A stretch of 64,000 nucleotides of DNA from Micromonospora haikouensis (GCF_900091595.1 NZ_FMCW01000003.1:62001-126000); one strand, 5' to 3'. Positions 24,618-34,296 are shown, counted from the first letter of the stretch. Notes: generated by a model from the letters alone, not told the origin. Program-made: numbers and translations.

Positions 24618-25844
24618 ATGCCGGTTCATACCAGCCGTCGCCCTCCGTCGCAGGAGCCCGTCGGCGCGGTCGCACGGGTTCCGTCGGCCATCCCGTCGCA
24701 ACCCCGCAGCGGCGGCCGACCCCCCGCCGACGTCCCCGCCCGTAAGCGCAAGAAGCGCCGCAAGGACCCGCTGTGGGCCCGCCTCACCGTCGTCTTCGGC
24801 GCGATCCTCATGATGACCAGCGGGATCGCCATCGTCGGCAGCAAGGCGTTCATCAGCCAGGCCACCGGCAACATCGCGCAGCGCAACCTGCTCGGCGACG
24901 CCGGCAAGTCCGACGCCGAGGGCGGGGCGAGCCTGGACGGCCCGATCGACATGCTGCTGCTGGGTGTGGACGCCCGCGAGCGCTGGGCCGCCGACGACGT
25001 CCGGGCCGACACCATCATCGTGCTGCACATCCCCGCCTCGCACGACCAGGCGTACCTGATCTCCATTCCGCGCGACACCGAGGCGCAGATCCCGGCGTTC
25101 AAGAAGAGCGGCTACGGCGGCGGCACCGACAAGATCAACGCAGCCTTCCAGGCGGGCGCCCGCAACGGCGGCGGTTGGGAGGGCGGCGCGCAGCTGATGG
25201 CCCAGACGATCAAGAAGATGACGGGGATCAGCTTCGACGGCGCGGCCATCATCAACTTCGGCGGATTCAAGGGCGTCATCGACGCCCTCGGCACCGTGCG
25301 GATCTGCGTGAGCCACGAGGTCAAGTCGCACCACATGTCGTACGTCGACGGCAAGCCGATGTGGAACGCCGACGCGAAGAAGACCGGCAAGCCGATGACC
25401 CCGGTGGTGCACAAGAAGGGCTGCCGGGACATGAAGGGCTGGGCGGCCCTCGACTACGCCCGGCAGCGCTACGGCCTGCCGAACAGCGACTACGACCGCC
25501 AGCAGAACCAGCAGCAGCTGATCAAGGCGATGGCGAAGAAGGCGACCGAGAACGGCACGCTGACCAACCCGGTGAAGCTCAACGGGCTGATCAAGGCGGC
25601 CGGCAAGGCGTTCGTCCTGGACACCGGCGGCGTGCCGATCATCGACTTCATCTACACGATGCGCGGGGTCACCGGCAACGACCTGACCACGCTGCGGACC
25701 AACGGCGGCACGTTCCACGCGAACGCCAGCGGGACGAAGGAGTCGCTGAGCCCGCAGACCATGGAGATGTTCCAGGCGATCAAGAACGACAAGCTCGCCG
25801 AGTTCGTCTACGCCAATCCGGGCGTGCTGTCGACCCGCAAGTAG
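24618..25844 (+). CDS. LCP family protein 2
   Basis: The 408-residue wall-polymer ligase has a basic Pro-rich lead, RKKRRKDPLW before a single span (about residues 55-78), and an LCP domain with DMLLLGVDARERW, RADTIIVLHIPASHDQAYLISIP, RDTEAQ and ALDYARQRYGLPNSDYDRQ. A GGAG ribosome site lies 5-7 nt before ATG 24618, so this message has a leader, with a -10 TACAGT at 24577-24582. Its sequence differs enough from LCP1 that the tandem is not a recent duplication. Confidence 0.92.
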   Translation: MPVHTSRRPPSQEPVGAVARVPSAIPSQPRSGGRPPADVPARKRKKRRKDPLWARLTVVFGAILMMTSGIAIVGSKAFISQATGNIAQRNLLGDAGKSDAEGGASLDGPIDMLLLGVDARERWAADDVRADTIIVLHIPASHDQAYLISIPRDTEAQIPAFKKSGYGGGTDKINAAFQAGARNGGGWEGGAQLMAQTIKKMTGISFDGAAIINFGGFKGVIDALGTVRICVSHEVKSHHMSYVDGKPMWNADAKKTGKPMTPVVHKKGCRDMKGWAALDYARQRYGLPNSDYDRQQNQQQLIKAMAKKATENGTLTNPVKLNGLIKAAGKAFVLDTGGVPIIDFIYTMRGVTGNDLTTLRTNGGTFHANASGTKESLSPQTMEMFQAIKNDKLAEFVYANPGVLSTRK

Positions 25845-26052
25845 CACCCTGATCAGGGGAAACCCTCCGCCGGACCCGACGCCCCCCGTAGCCTGACGTG
25901 AGAACTATTCACGTGCGGCGACGGGGGGCGTCACGGCCAGGTCGGGGGAATCCGGACGGGGACGGCGGGGACCGGCCCGTCGACGCGTACCCCGCTGGAG
26001 CCGGGTCCTGCTCGGGGTCGGCCTCGCCCTGGCGCTGCTGGCCGCCGGCACC

Positions 26053-26973
26053 GTGGTCGGGCTCCGGGCCCTCGGCCACCGGTACGAGCGCACGGTGACC
26101 CAGGAGGACCTGCTCGACGCGGACGCCCGGCGCGACCGGACGGACCTCGACGGGGCGCTCAACTACCTCCTCGTCGGCTCGGACCGGCGGCCCGGCGCGG
26201 CCGGCGACGACCAACGCTCCGACACCATCCTGGTCGTGCACGTGCCGGCCGACACGAAGAGCGCCTATCTGGTCTCGTTCCCCCGCGACCTGTTGGTCAG
26301 CATCCCGCCCGGGGGAAACGGCTACGGGGGCGGCAGCGACAAGCTCAACGCGGCGTACGAGCACGGTGGCGGCGGCGAGGCCGGCGTCCAGCTCCTCTCG
26401 GCCACCCTCACCCGGCTCACCGGGCTGCGCTTCGACGGGGCCGCCCTGATCGACTTCGCCGGGCTGCGGCAGGTGATCGACCTCCTCGGCGGGGTGCGCA
26501 TGTGCGTCGACACCGAGGTCCGCTCGATCCACACCCAGACCCTGTTCAGCCCCGGCTGCCAGCAGATGGACGGCGCGCGGGCGCTGGACTACGTCCGGCA
26601 GCGCTACGACCTGCCCGGCGGCGACTACGACCGGCAGCGCCACCAGCAGCAGCTCCTGCGGGCGATGCTGGACCGGGCCGGCGAGACGAACCTGCGTCGC
26701 GACCCAGTGCGGCTCGACCGGCTCATCCGGGCGGTCGGCGCGTCGCTGACCGTCGACACCAACGGCGTGCCCCTGGAGGACCTGCTGCTCACCCTCCGGG
26801 ACCTCCCCCCGAACGCGCTGACGGGCGTCCAGATCCCCTCCCACCCGCAGACCATCGACGGCATCTCGTACGTCGTGCTCGACGGCGGGGGCAGCGCCCT
26901 CTTCGAGGCGGTCCGGGGCGCCCGGATGCCCGGCTGGGTCCAGGCCAACCCGCGCTGGGTGACCCGCCTCTGA
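26053..26973 (+). CDS. LCP family protein 3, N-terminus apparently frameshifted
   Basis: The LCP domain is intact: NYLLVGSDRRPG, RSDTILVVHVPADTKSAYLVSFP, RDLLVS and ALDYVRQRYDLPGGDYDRQRHQQ. The first start codon in this frame is GTG 26053. Using it would cut the membrane span, because the codons before it encode RVPRWSRVLLGVGLALALLA, an evident basic lead plus span with no start codon. One extra G in the G6 run at 25923-25928 would join this frame to GTG 25913 and restore a normal anchored LCP protein. Either the gene is frameshifted, the sequence has an error, or a rare CTG start is used. Confidence 0.8.
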   Translation: MVGLRALGHRYERTVTQEDLLDADARRDRTDLDGALNYLLVGSDRRPGAAGDDQRSDTILVVHVPADTKSAYLVSFPRDLLVSIPPGGNGYGGGSDKLNAAYEHGGGGEAGVQLLSATLTRLTGLRFDGAALIDFAGLRQVIDLLGGVRMCVDTEVRSIHTQTLFSPGCQQMDGARALDYVRQRYDLPGGDYDRQRHQQQLLRAMLDRAGETNLRRDPVRLDRLIRAVGASLTVDTNGVPLEDLLLTLRDLPPNALTGVQIPSHPQTIDGISYVVLDGGGSALFEAVRGARMPGWVQANPRWVTRL

Positions 26974-27051
26974 CCTGCGGATTCGTCCCGACCCGCCCGG
27001 ATTCGCACGCCCCCGACCGGACGGCCGGGCGAGGCTCTAGGCTTGGTGACC

Positions 27052-27387
27052 GTGTTCGGACCCCAGGTTCCCACCGTGCCCGTGACCGAGATCGCCGACG
27101 ACACCTACCTGCTCGACGTCCGCGAGGACGACGAGTGGGCCGCCGGGCACGCTCCCGGCGCCCACCACCTGCCGATGATGGAGCTGCCCGCCCGGATGGC
27201 CGAGGTGCCCACCGACCGCGACGTGGCGGTCATCTGCCGCTCCGGCGGGCGCTCGGCGCAGGTGGTGGCCTACCTGCGGAACAACGGCTGGGACCAGGTG
27301 CGCAACGCCGACGGCGGAATGCGCCAGTGGGCGGCCGTCGGCCGACCCGTGGTGGCCGGGGACGGCGGGCCGGGCCAGGTCATCTGA
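27052..27387 (+). CDS. Rhodanese-like domain protein
   Basis: The 111-residue single-domain rhodanese has LLDVREDDEWAAGHAPGAHHLP and the active-site loop CRSGGRS, whose Cys carries persulfide or similar sulfur. Such proteins move sulfane sulfur or act in stress responses. The start is set at GTG 27052 because TAGGCT (27038-27043) ends 8 nt before it; the frame also opens with TTG 27043. The GDPD gene follows after 36 nt and may be co-transcribed. Confidence 0.85.
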   Translation: MFGPQVPTVPVTEIADDTYLLDVREDDEWAAGHAPGAHHLPMMELPARMAEVPTDRDVAVICRSGGRSAQVVAYLRNNGWDQVRNADGGMRQWAAVGRPVVAGDGGPGQVI

Positions 27388-27423
27388 GCGAGACAGGTCA
27401 TCTGAGAGCGACGGGCGACGGGC

Positions 27424-28215
27424 ATGGGTGACCCCCTGGTCTTCGCGCACCGCGGCTCCTCGGCGGACCTGCCGGAGCACACGCTCGCCGCGTACCTGCG
27501 GGCCCTCGACGAAGGCGTCGACGGGCTGGAGTGCGACGTCCGGCTGACCCGCGACGGGCACCTGGTCTGCGTCCACGACCGGCGGCTGGACCGCACCAGC
27601 AACGGCACCGGCCTGGTCAGCGTCCGCACGCTGGCGGAGCTGGAGGCGCTGGACTTCGGCTCCTGGCACCCGGGCTGCGTGCCGCCCGACGGCGACGAGT
27701 TGCCGGACGAGTCGCACACCCGGCTGCTCACCCTCGAACGGTTGCTCGACGCGGTGCTGGCCGCCGGCCGCCCGGTGCGGCTGCTGATCGAGACGAAGCA
27801 CCCCTCGCGGTACGGCGGGCACGTGGAGCGCCGGCTGGTGGCCCTGCTGCGCCGCTACGGCCTGGCCGAGCCGGACCCGGACGCCCTGGTCCAGGTCACC
27901 GTGATGTCCTTCTCGCCGCTGGCCGTGCGCCGCGTCCGCGACCTCGCCCCCGGGCTGCCCACGGTGCTCCTGCTGGAGGTGCTGCCGCGCTGGCTGCGGC
28001 TCGGCCGGCTGCCGTTCGGCACCCGCATCGCCGGGCCGGGGGTCGAGCTGGTCCGGGCCCGGCCGCGCCTGGTTCCCGCGCTGCGGGCCGCCGGCCACCA
28101 GGTGTACGTCTGGACCGTCAACGAGCCCGCCGAACTGGACCTGGTGCTCGACGTCGGGGTGGACGGGATCATCACCGACCGGCCGGCGCACGCGCTGGCC
28201 CGGCTGGGCCGGTGA
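27424..28215 (+). CDS. Glycerophosphodiester phosphodiesterase
   Basis: The 263-residue TIM-barrel enzyme hydrolyses glycerophosphodiesters to glycerol-3-phosphate and alcohol, in phospholipid turnover. Catalytic and metal residues are seen in FAHRGSSADLPEHTLAAY (His-Arg and Glu), LECDVRLTRDGHLVCVHD (Glu-Asp and His) and LLIETKHP. The end VYVWTVNEPAELDLVLDVGV is typical. No signal peptide is present, so it is cytoplasmic. Confidence 0.92.
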   Translation: MGDPLVFAHRGSSADLPEHTLAAYLRALDEGVDGLECDVRLTRDGHLVCVHDRRLDRTSNGTGLVSVRTLAELEALDFGSWHPGCVPPDGDELPDESHTRLLTLERLLDAVLAAGRPVRLLIETKHPSRYGGHVERRLVALLRRYGLAEPDPDALVQVTVMSFSPLAVRRVRDLAPGLPTVLLLEVLPRWLRLGRLPFGTRIAGPGVELVRARPRLVPALRAAGHQVYVWTVNEPAELDLVLDVGVDGIITDRPAHALARLGR

Positions 28216-28387
28216 ACGGGTCGGGCGGCACCGGCCGCCGAGGTCGCCTCCGCACCGGACGGGGCCGGTGAACCGGCGGGGCGGCGTCGTCCGCTGGCTG
28301 GTCAGGCCGGGTTCGCCGGGCGGCGCGGATGCCGGGGCCGCCCGCGCGGGGGTGTCGGGGAGCGGGCCGGCGCGGCACACTCGGGAC

Positions 28388-29842
28388 ATGCCGGACCGTA
28401 CCGACCTCGCCGCCCTGATAACCGGCCATGGCAGGGTTATCGAGATGATCAACTCTGGTGAAGCCGGTCTGCCCGTCCTCGCCCGGCTGCTCCAGGTGGT
28501 CCAGCCGGCGATCGGGGCGGCCAGCACCGCCTTCGTGGAGTTCGCGCCCACCGGCGGCCGGGTGATCGCCGCGACCGGGGGTGCCGAGTGGGCCGTCGGC
28601 CGGCCCGTGTCGCCCACCGACCCGGCCACCGTCTGCCTGCTCTCCGGCCCGCGGGTCCGCGACATCCGGGTGGACCGCATCCCCGGCCCGATCGGCGCCG
28701 AGCTGGTCGACCGGGGGCTGCGCCGGATGGTGGCCGCCCGCGCCGAGATCGGCGGGCTGACCGTCGGCAGCCTGCACGCGTTCTACCCGGACGACGACGA
28801 CTCGACGGCCGCCGGGCAGCACGAGGTGGTGGCGTACATCGCCTCCTGCATCGCCCACATGTACAGCGACCAGAGCGGGCTGCCGGTGCACGGCGACGGC
28901 CCGGTGGTCGCGGCGCTGGCCGACGGGCTCGCCGTGGTCGACCGGGACGGGCGCGTCCGGCTCTGGAACCCGGCCGCCGCCCAGGTGACCGGCCGGTCGG
29001 TCGCGGAGTCGCTCAACCGCGCCCTGCCGTTCCCCCTCCCCCCGTCCGGGCAGGTCCTCGACCACCGGCTGCCCGACGGCCGCTGGATCAAGATCACCTC
29101 GGGCGAGCTGCCGGGCCCCGGGGCGCTGCGCGTGGTCACCTTCCGGGACATCACCGACCAGCAGCTCCGCGACCAGGACCGGGACCTCTTCGTCGCGGTG
29201 ACCAGCCACGAGCTGCGCACGCCGGTCACCGTCATCAAGGGGTACGCGGACACCCTCACCGAGCACTGGGACTCCCTCACCGAGGCCGACCGGCGGCAGG
29301 CCGCCCGGGTCATCGGGCAGCGGGCCAACGAACTGGCCCGGCTGGTCGACCGGCTGCTCACCTCGGCCACCGAGGGCCGGCCCGGCGAGCCGTCCGTCCC
29401 CTTCGACCTGGGCGAGGCGCTCCGGGCCGCCGTCGCCGACCTGCCCACCGACCTGCGCCGCCGGGTCGTCCTCGACGTGCCCGAGGGCCTGCCGAAGGCG
29501 CTCGGCAGCCGGCAGTCGCTGACGACGGTGCTGACCGAGCTGGGGACCAACGCCGACAAGTACTCGGCGCCCGGCACCCCGATCGAGATCACCGCCGGAG
29601 GCAACGAGCGGACCGTGTCGCTGCGGGTCAGCGACCGGGGCATCGGCATCCGGCCGGAGCACGTCGAGCGGGCGTTCGACCGGTTCTGGCAGGGCGAGTC
29701 CGGCGACCGCCGGGGATATCCGGGCGCGGGGCTCGGCCTCTATCTCGTCCGCCGGATCGTTGAACAGCAGAACGGCTGGGTGTCCCTCCGGCCGAGGGAA
29801 GGTGGCGGTACGGTCGCAGAGGTCCGGCTGCCACGCGGGTGA
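28388..29842 (+). CDS. Soluble sensor histidine kinase with GAF-like and PAS domains
   Basis: The 484-residue kinase lacks membrane spans. A GAF-like domain (about 20-155) is followed by a PAS domain (about 172-255; GLAVVDRDGRVRLWNPAA), HisKA with VTSHELRTPVTVIKGY (His about 274) and a HATPase with ELGTNADKYS, VSDRGIGI and GAGLGLYLVRRI. In the N box, Gly-Thr replaces the common Leu-x-N pattern but the Asn is kept. It probably senses a cytoplasmic signal. No response regulator is adjacent; an anti-sigma-like ATPase gene follows. CACACT 6 nt before ATG 28388 supports a leaderless start. Confidence 0.88.
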   Translation: MPDRTDLAALITGHGRVIEMINSGEAGLPVLARLLQVVQPAIGAASTAFVEFAPTGGRVIAATGGAEWAVGRPVSPTDPATVCLLSGPRVRDIRVDRIPGPIGAELVDRGLRRMVAARAEIGGLTVGSLHAFYPDDDDSTAAGQHEVVAYIASCIAHMYSDQSGLPVHGDGPVVAALADGLAVVDRDGRVRLWNPAAAQVTGRSVAESLNRALPFPLPPSGQVLDHRLPDGRWIKITSGELPGPGALRVVTFRDITDQQLRDQDRDLFVAVTSHELRTPVTVIKGYADTLTEHWDSLTEADRRQAARVIGQRANELARLVDRLLTSATEGRPGEPSVPFDLGEALRAAVADLPTDLRRRVVLDVPEGLPKALGSRQSLTTVLTELGTNADKYSAPGTPIEITAGGNERTVSLRVSDRGIGIRPEHVERAFDRFWQGESGDRRGYPGAGLGLYLVRRIVEQQNGWVSLRPREGGGTVAEVRLPRG

Positions 29843-29880
29843 GCCCGGCCGGCGGGGCCGGGGCCGGGGCGGCGAGGCAG

Positions 29881-29942
29881 GTCTCCGCGGCCGCGGGGTG
29901 TGGTGGGGCGAGTCTCCGCGGCCGCGGGGTGTGGTGGGGCGA
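29881..29942 (+). repeat. 31-bp perfect tandem duplication
   Basis: Units 29881-29911 and 29912-29942 are identical. They begin GTCTCCGCGGCCGCGGGGTG and contain the palindrome CCGCGGCCGCGG. The second unit runs into the GAGAGGAAG ribosome site of the gene at 29955. Copy number could vary between strains. Confidence 0.85.
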
Positions 29943-29954
29943 GAGGAAGCGACG

Positions 29955-30404
29955 GTGGCGGGAGAGCGGGTCGAGAGGTCGTGGTGCGTGGTGGTGCCGC
30001 ACCACCCGACCGGTGCGCGCCTGGCCCGGCACCGGCTCGCCGACGAGCTGGCCGACGTCGTGCCGTCGATGCTCCTGGCCGACCTGGTGGCGGTCCTGGC
30101 AGAGCTGGTCGGCAACGCCGTCCGGCACGCCGAGGCGCTCCCCGGCGGGGTGGTCCGGGTGGCCTGGCGGCTGCGCCGCACCCCCGACGGGCAGTTCGTC
30201 CAGCTCCGGGTCACCGACGGCGGGGCCGCCGCCGGGCCGCTGGTGCGGGCCGCCAGCCCCGATGCGGTCGACGGCCGGGGCCTGCACATCGTCGCGGGCC
30301 TGGCCAGCCGGTGGGGCGTCGACCGGGACGGCCTCGGGCAGTGCGTGTGGGCCGAGTTCGACCCCGCCGCCACGCCCCGCACCGATCTCGTCGCCGCCGG
30401 CTGA
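29955..30404 (+). CDS. ATP-binding protein, RsbW-like anti-sigma/GHKL fold
   Basis: The 149-residue GHKL ATPase fold has LVAVLAELVGNAVRHAEALPGG (N box) and LRVTDGGAAAGP, then DGRGLHIVAGLASRWGV, the layout of RsbW-type serine kinases that act as anti-sigma factors. It has no partner sigma or anti-anti-sigma gene here. The start is GTG 29955, with GAGAGGAAG upstream. The 31-bp duplication directly before it may affect its translation. Confidence 0.82.
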   Translation: MAGERVERSWCVVVPHHPTGARLARHRLADELADVVPSMLLADLVAVLAELVGNAVRHAEALPGGVVRVAWRLRRTPDGQFVQLRVTDGGAAAGPLVRAASPDAVDGRGLHIVAGLASRWGVDRDGLGQCVWAEFDPAATPRTDLVAAG

Positions 30405-30475
30405 GCCACGCGGGCCGGGCGGGCGGGGCGGGTCCTCCCCACCCCGGCGGGCCGTGGGCTCTAGGCTGTCTCGCC

Positions 30476-31366
30476 GTGAGCAAGCGTAGAAGGATCCAGC
30501 GGGCCGCCGACGTCAGCGTCACCGGGAAGCGGGAGAAGGTGCGGGACGTCTTCGTGCCCCGACCGTTCGAGGGGCTGGCCGACGAGCCGGAGTGGATCGC
30601 CCTGCGTGAGCTGGTCCCCGCCGCGTCCGCGCCGCTGCGGCTCGTCCCCGAGCTGGTCGAGGAGCACGGCGACCGCCCGGTCACCCTGGCCACCGTGCTG
30701 CCGATGGCCGCACCGGCGATGACCAAGGCGGACGGTCGGGTCTTCGTCGGGCTCCAGCGCCACCAGCAGTCCGGCGACGTCTCCCGGGACCTGGCCGAGG
30801 CGCTGCTCTGCGCGCTGCGCACCGAGCCGGGCCGGACGGTCACCGTGCCGCCGCTGCCCGGCCCCGGCCCCCGCCTCCAGGACATCCTGGTCGACGGGCC
30901 GCTGGAGATCAGCATGCACGAGGGCTTCGAGTTCTGGCTCGACCCGGGGGCGGCCGACGACCCGACCGTCCAGGCGTCGCTGGAGCGGGCCAACGCGGCC
31001 ATCTACCCGACCGTGCGGCTGGCGGCGGCGCGGGCGGCGTACTGGTGTCAGGTGCCGGAGAAGGCGCACGTGCGCTGGGTGCTCCCCGACGACGAGGACG
31101 CCGCGCTGGACGCCCTGGCGCGGCTGAGCGCCGCCGGCACGCTGCCCCTCGCCGGGGGCACGAAGTTCGCCGGCATGTTCCGCGCGCACGGGCGCCTCGT
31201 GCCGGTCTGGGACCTGCCCGAGGACGTCCCGGCGGCCGACTGGGAGGAGCCGGTGCGGGAGTTCGCCGAGCGCTACGCCGAGGCCCTCGCCGAGAAGGAG
31301 CCGCTGGACGCGGCGGGCCGCCGCGCCCGGCACGGCCTGCTCGGCCGGCAGCTCACCCTGCGCTGA
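30476..31366 (+). CDS. DUF5926 family protein
   Basis: The 296-residue protein of unknown function is widespread in actinobacteria. It begins SKRRRIQRAADV, a basic nucleic-acid-like lead, and has GEFEFWLDPGA-type and YWCQVPEKAHVRWVLP motifs. TAGGCT (30462-30467) 8 nt before GTG 30476 marks a leaderless promoter. It ends just before a long-hairpin repeat and is convergent with arginine deiminase. Confidence 0.85.
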   Translation: MSKRRRIQRAADVSVTGKREKVRDVFVPRPFEGLADEPEWIALRELVPAASAPLRLVPELVEEHGDRPVTLATVLPMAAPAMTKADGRVFVGLQRHQQSGDVSRDLAEALLCALRTEPGRTVTVPPLPGPGPRLQDILVDGPLEISMHEGFEFWLDPGAADDPTVQASLERANAAIYPTVRLAAARAAYWCQVPEKAHVRWVLPDDEDAALDALARLSAAGTLPLAGGTKFAGMFRAHGRLVPVWDLPEDVPAADWEEPVREFAERYAEALAEKEPLDAAGRRARHGLLGRQLTLR

Positions 31367-31375
31367 GCGAAGTGT

Positions 31376-31426
31376 TAGGAAGGGCCCCCTGTACAACGTT
31401 TTGCGTTAACAGGGGGCCCTTCCTTA
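31376..31426. repeat. Repeat family G, long-hairpin form, copy 2
   Basis: AGGAAGGGCCCCCTGT (31377-31392) is exactly complementary to ACAGGGGGCCCTTCCT (31409-31424), with the loop ACAACGTTTTGCGTTA. It lies between convergent genes, where it can end transcription both ways. The TTA at 31424-31426 is the stop codon of arginine deiminase on the minus strand. Confidence 0.9.
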
Positions 31427-32620
31427 CTCCCGGACCAGGGGGCAGGACATGCATCGCGGGCCGCCCCGGCCGGAGCCCAGCTCGGAGCCGGCGATCGGGA
31501 TCACCTCGATGCCGGCCCGCTCCAGCTGGGCGTTGGTGCCGGTGTTGCGCTCGTAGCCGACGCAGAGCCGGGGGGCGATGGCGAGGGTGTTGTTGCCGTC
31601 GTCCCACTGCTCCCGCTCGGCGGTGACCGGGTCGAGGCCGGTGTCGATCACCCGGAGCTGGTCGAGGTCCATCGCGTCGGCGGCGGCCCGCAGGAACGGC
31701 GCGGGGCCGTCCACCTGCGGCTCGCCGTCGGGGCCGGCGACCACCGTGTACGCGACGAGGCTGCCCGCCACGTTCGCGTACATCAGCACGGCGTCGACGT
31801 CGACCATCGTGCAGATGGTGTCCAGGTGCATGGTGGCGCGTTCCTGGGCGATCGGCACCACCAGGATGGTGTGCGCCAGCCCGGCGGCGAAGACCTGCCG
31901 GGCGAGCCGCTCCGCGCCGGCCGGGGTGGTGCGCTCGCCGACCCCGACCGCGAGCACGCCCGGGGCCAGCAGCAGCACGTCGCCGCCCTCCAGGTGCTCC
32001 AGCCCCGGGTGGTAGACGAACTCGGTGCCGACGAAGCGCGGGTGGTGCCGGTAGATCGCGTCGGTGATGCTCGTCTCTCTTCGGCGGGCCGGCATGGCCA
32101 GGCTGGTGACACCGACCCGGTCGCCGATCCACAGTGACGAGTCGCGGGTGAACAGCAGGTTGGGCAGGGGATCGATGACGAAGTCGTGCCGGTCCATCAG
32201 GGAGTAGACGAGCCCGCCGGGCCGTTCCCGGCTGATCCGCAGCTCCTCGTGGGCGAGCCCGGCGATGAGCACGTCGGCGAGGGCGGCGGGGTCGAGGTAG
32301 GCGAGGTGGTCGGCCACGCGGCGGCGCAGGGTGTCGCCGAGCCGGGGCGAGCTGAGCACCTGCTCGGTCAGCTCGGTGCGGGCCTCGGCGACGGCGAGGG
32401 TCTCGGCGAGGAGGGTGGCGAGGTAGAGCACCTCCACCCCGCGGGCGCGCAGCTCGGCGGCGAACGCGTCGTGCTCCTCCTGTGCCCGCCCGACCCATGG
32501 GATAGCGTCGAACAGCAACGAGTCGTTGTTCCGGGGGGTGAGTCGGGCCAGTTCGGGGCCCGGCCGGTGCAGCAGCACGGTGCCGAGGCGGCCGACTTCA
32601 CTGTCCACGTAGTGGGTCAC
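31424..32620 (-). CDS. arcA: Arginine deiminase
   Basis: The 398-residue enzyme hydrolyses arginine to citrulline and ammonia (EC 3.5.3.6), the first step of the arginine deiminase pathway. Motifs are [31 protein letters not shown] with the catalytic Glu/Asp region, [12 protein letters not shown] with the catalytic His, and the C-terminal RCMSCPL with the nucleophile Cys. The start is GTG 32620 because TACCCT lies 7 nt before it on the minus strand. No carbamoyltransferase or carbamate kinase gene is adjacent, so the pathway is split. The stop codon lies within a palindromic repeat. Confidence 0.93.
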   Translation of the reverse strand: MTHYVDSEVGRLGTVLLHRPGPELARLTPRNNDSLLFDAIPWVGRAQEEHDAFAAELRARGVEVLYLATLLAETLAVAEARTELTEQVLSSPRLGDTLRRRVADHLAYLDPAALADVLIAGLAHEELRISRERPGGLVYSLMDRHDFVIDPLPNLLFTRDSSLWIGDRVGVTSLAMPARRRETSITDAIYRHHPRFVGTEFVYHPGLEHLEGGDVLLLAPGVLAVGVGERTTPAGAERLARQVFAAGLAHTILVVPIAQERATMHLDTICTMVDVDAVLMYANVAGSLVAYTVVAGPDGEPQVDGPAPFLRAAADAMDLDQLRVIDTGLDPVTAEREQWDDGNNTLAIAPRLCVGYERNTGTNAQLERAGIEVIPIAGSELGSGRGGPRCMSCPLVRE

Positions 32621-32784
32621 CCGGCCAAGGGTAGGGCAGGGTTTGGCGGCATCCGGTAAAACGTCTGTGGATGAATATGGCATTCATCCGCACTCACTCC
32701 GGCGCTCCGACTTGCCGGGTACCCGGTATGTCAACGTAGGGTAGTGAGGACATAACTTCGAGGGACCTTTTGCCGGAGGTCGCG

Positions 32785-33525
32785 ATGACTGTCTTTCCCG
32801 CACGTCGAGCCGCACCCACCGCACGGGCACTGCCGCCCGTCTCGGTGCCACACCCCAGGGCGGATGCCCCCGGGGTGCTCGACCCGACCCGTCCGAGCCC
32901 CCTGGAGTGGGCCCGGCGGCGGCGCGCCGAGCGGGGGGCCCGCCGGTTGGAAGCGGCCGGGGCCCGCGCCCTGGGCCGGCTCGACCATCTGGGGCCGGGG
33001 TGGCACGTCGTCGAGTGGCCCCGCACGGACACCACGGATCTCCTCCTCGACCCCGCCCAGGACGACCGGGCCGGGTTCCTCGCCATCGGGCCGGGCGGCC
33101 TGTTCGCGGTGACCATCGCCGACCACGGTCGCGCCCGGGTGCTCGTAGCCGGTGACGTGGTGCAGATCAACGGCAAGCGCCCGCCGTACGTGGCCGAGGC
33201 CCGCCGGGACGCCAAGCGGGCGAGCAAGGTGCTCTCCCAGGCGGTGGGACTGCCCATTCCCGTCACGCCGGTGCTGACCTTCGTCGGTTCCGGCGTCATC
33301 AGCGTGTACGGCCTGCCGAAGGACTGCCTCATGGCCACCCACCGCGAGCTGGACCGCCTGCTCGTGGCCGGGGGCAACCGGATCACCCCGGCCACGGCCG
33401 AGAAACTCGCCCGCGTGGCGCAGCACCCGGGGACCTGGATGAACGGCACGTACCGTCCAGCGGGCGACTACCGGTGGTACGACGGCGGCCGAACGGCGGC
33501 TGACAAGCCGGCCAACCGCCGGTAA
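32785..33525 (+). CDS. NERD-domain-like protein
   Basis: The 246-residue soluble protein has a central region (LGPGWHVVEWP, then FLAIGPGGLFAVTIADHG, RPPYVAEARRDAKRASKVL, VTPVLTFVG). It follows the strand order of NERD nuclease-related domains, in which an Asp/Glu-Gln-Lys set would be catalytic. The catalytic residues are not clear here, so it may be inactive as a nuclease. GGAGGT lies 4 nt before ATG 32785, so it is leadered. Confidence 0.72.
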   Translation: MTVFPARRAAPTARALPPVSVPHPRADAPGVLDPTRPSPLEWARRRRAERGARRLEAAGARALGRLDHLGPGWHVVEWPRTDTTDLLLDPAQDDRAGFLAIGPGGLFAVTIADHGRARVLVAGDVVQINGKRPPYVAEARRDAKRASKVLSQAVGLPIPVTPVLTFVGSGVISVYGLPKDCLMATHRELDRLLVAGGNRITPATAEKLARVAQHPGTWMNGTYRPAGDYRWYDGGRTAADKPANRR

Positions 33526-33702
33526 CGTCTCCCGCGACGCCACGCGGTCCGGCCCGCACCCGGAGCAACCACCGGCCGCGCCGGCGCCGGACGCCCGGGT
33601 GAGGGCAACCGATCCCCGGCGTCCCGGCGGCCCCAGCGCGGTCGGCGGCACCCACGACGACCGGTTAGCGTGGACAGACCGTCGGTGTACATAGGAGGCG
33701 CG

Positions 33703-34161
33703 GTGGCCCACGTCGAACTCTCGCTCTCGGAAGTGTTCGCGCCCACCGCCCGGACACCGCTGGAGCAGGAGTCCGACAACTTCGGGCAGTGGTCCGCCAC
33801 CGTGACCCGGGCCGACGAGCCCTGCCTCCTGATCGACGCCGACACCCGGGTCGTCGCGGTGTCGGCGTCCGGCTGCGAGCTGCTCTGCCTGGGCTGCCCC
33901 GACGACGTGATCGGCCTGCCCCTGCTCGACGGCTGCCTGCGGCTGCTCGACTTCACCGCCCACCGGGGCGAGCTGACCGAGCAGGAGACCGACAAGATCC
34001 CGCCGCTGCTCGCCCTGCACTCCGGGCGTCTCGCCCGGGGACTGCTGCGGGTACAGGCCGCGGCGGCGGGCCGGACGGACCCGACGGTCGACGCCATCTC
34101 GACGCCGGTGCTCACCGACGGACGGGTCGCCGGGTCGCTGACCTTCTTCTCCGAGGTCTGA
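33703..34161 (+). CDS. PAS-like small protein
   Basis: The 152-residue protein has TRADEPCLLIDADTRVVAVSAS, CELLCLG and LPLLDGCLRLLDF, a PAS-fold pattern (strand, helix, five strands) with no output domain. It may bind a ligand and regulate a partner protein. An upstream GTG at 33670 is in frame, but AGGAGG four bases before GTG 33703 makes the latter the better start. No family with a defined role is recognised. Confidence 0.7.
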   Translation: MAHVELSLSEVFAPTARTPLEQESDNFGQWSATVTRADEPCLLIDADTRVVAVSASGCELLCLGCPDDVIGLPLLDGCLRLLDFTAHRGELTEQETDKIPPLLALHSGRLARGLLRVQAAAAGRTDPTVDAISTPVLTDGRVAGSLTFFSEV

Positions 34162-34296
34162 CCGGCTCCGCTGCGGCCCGATCCCGGCTGCCCTGTGGAC
34201 CGATGCGCCGCACTGCGGGCCTGACCTGGGCGAATGTGGCATCCGCCGCACCCCCGGGAGCTGTGGCGGACACCCGCCAGGCCGTAGGGTGCCCTC

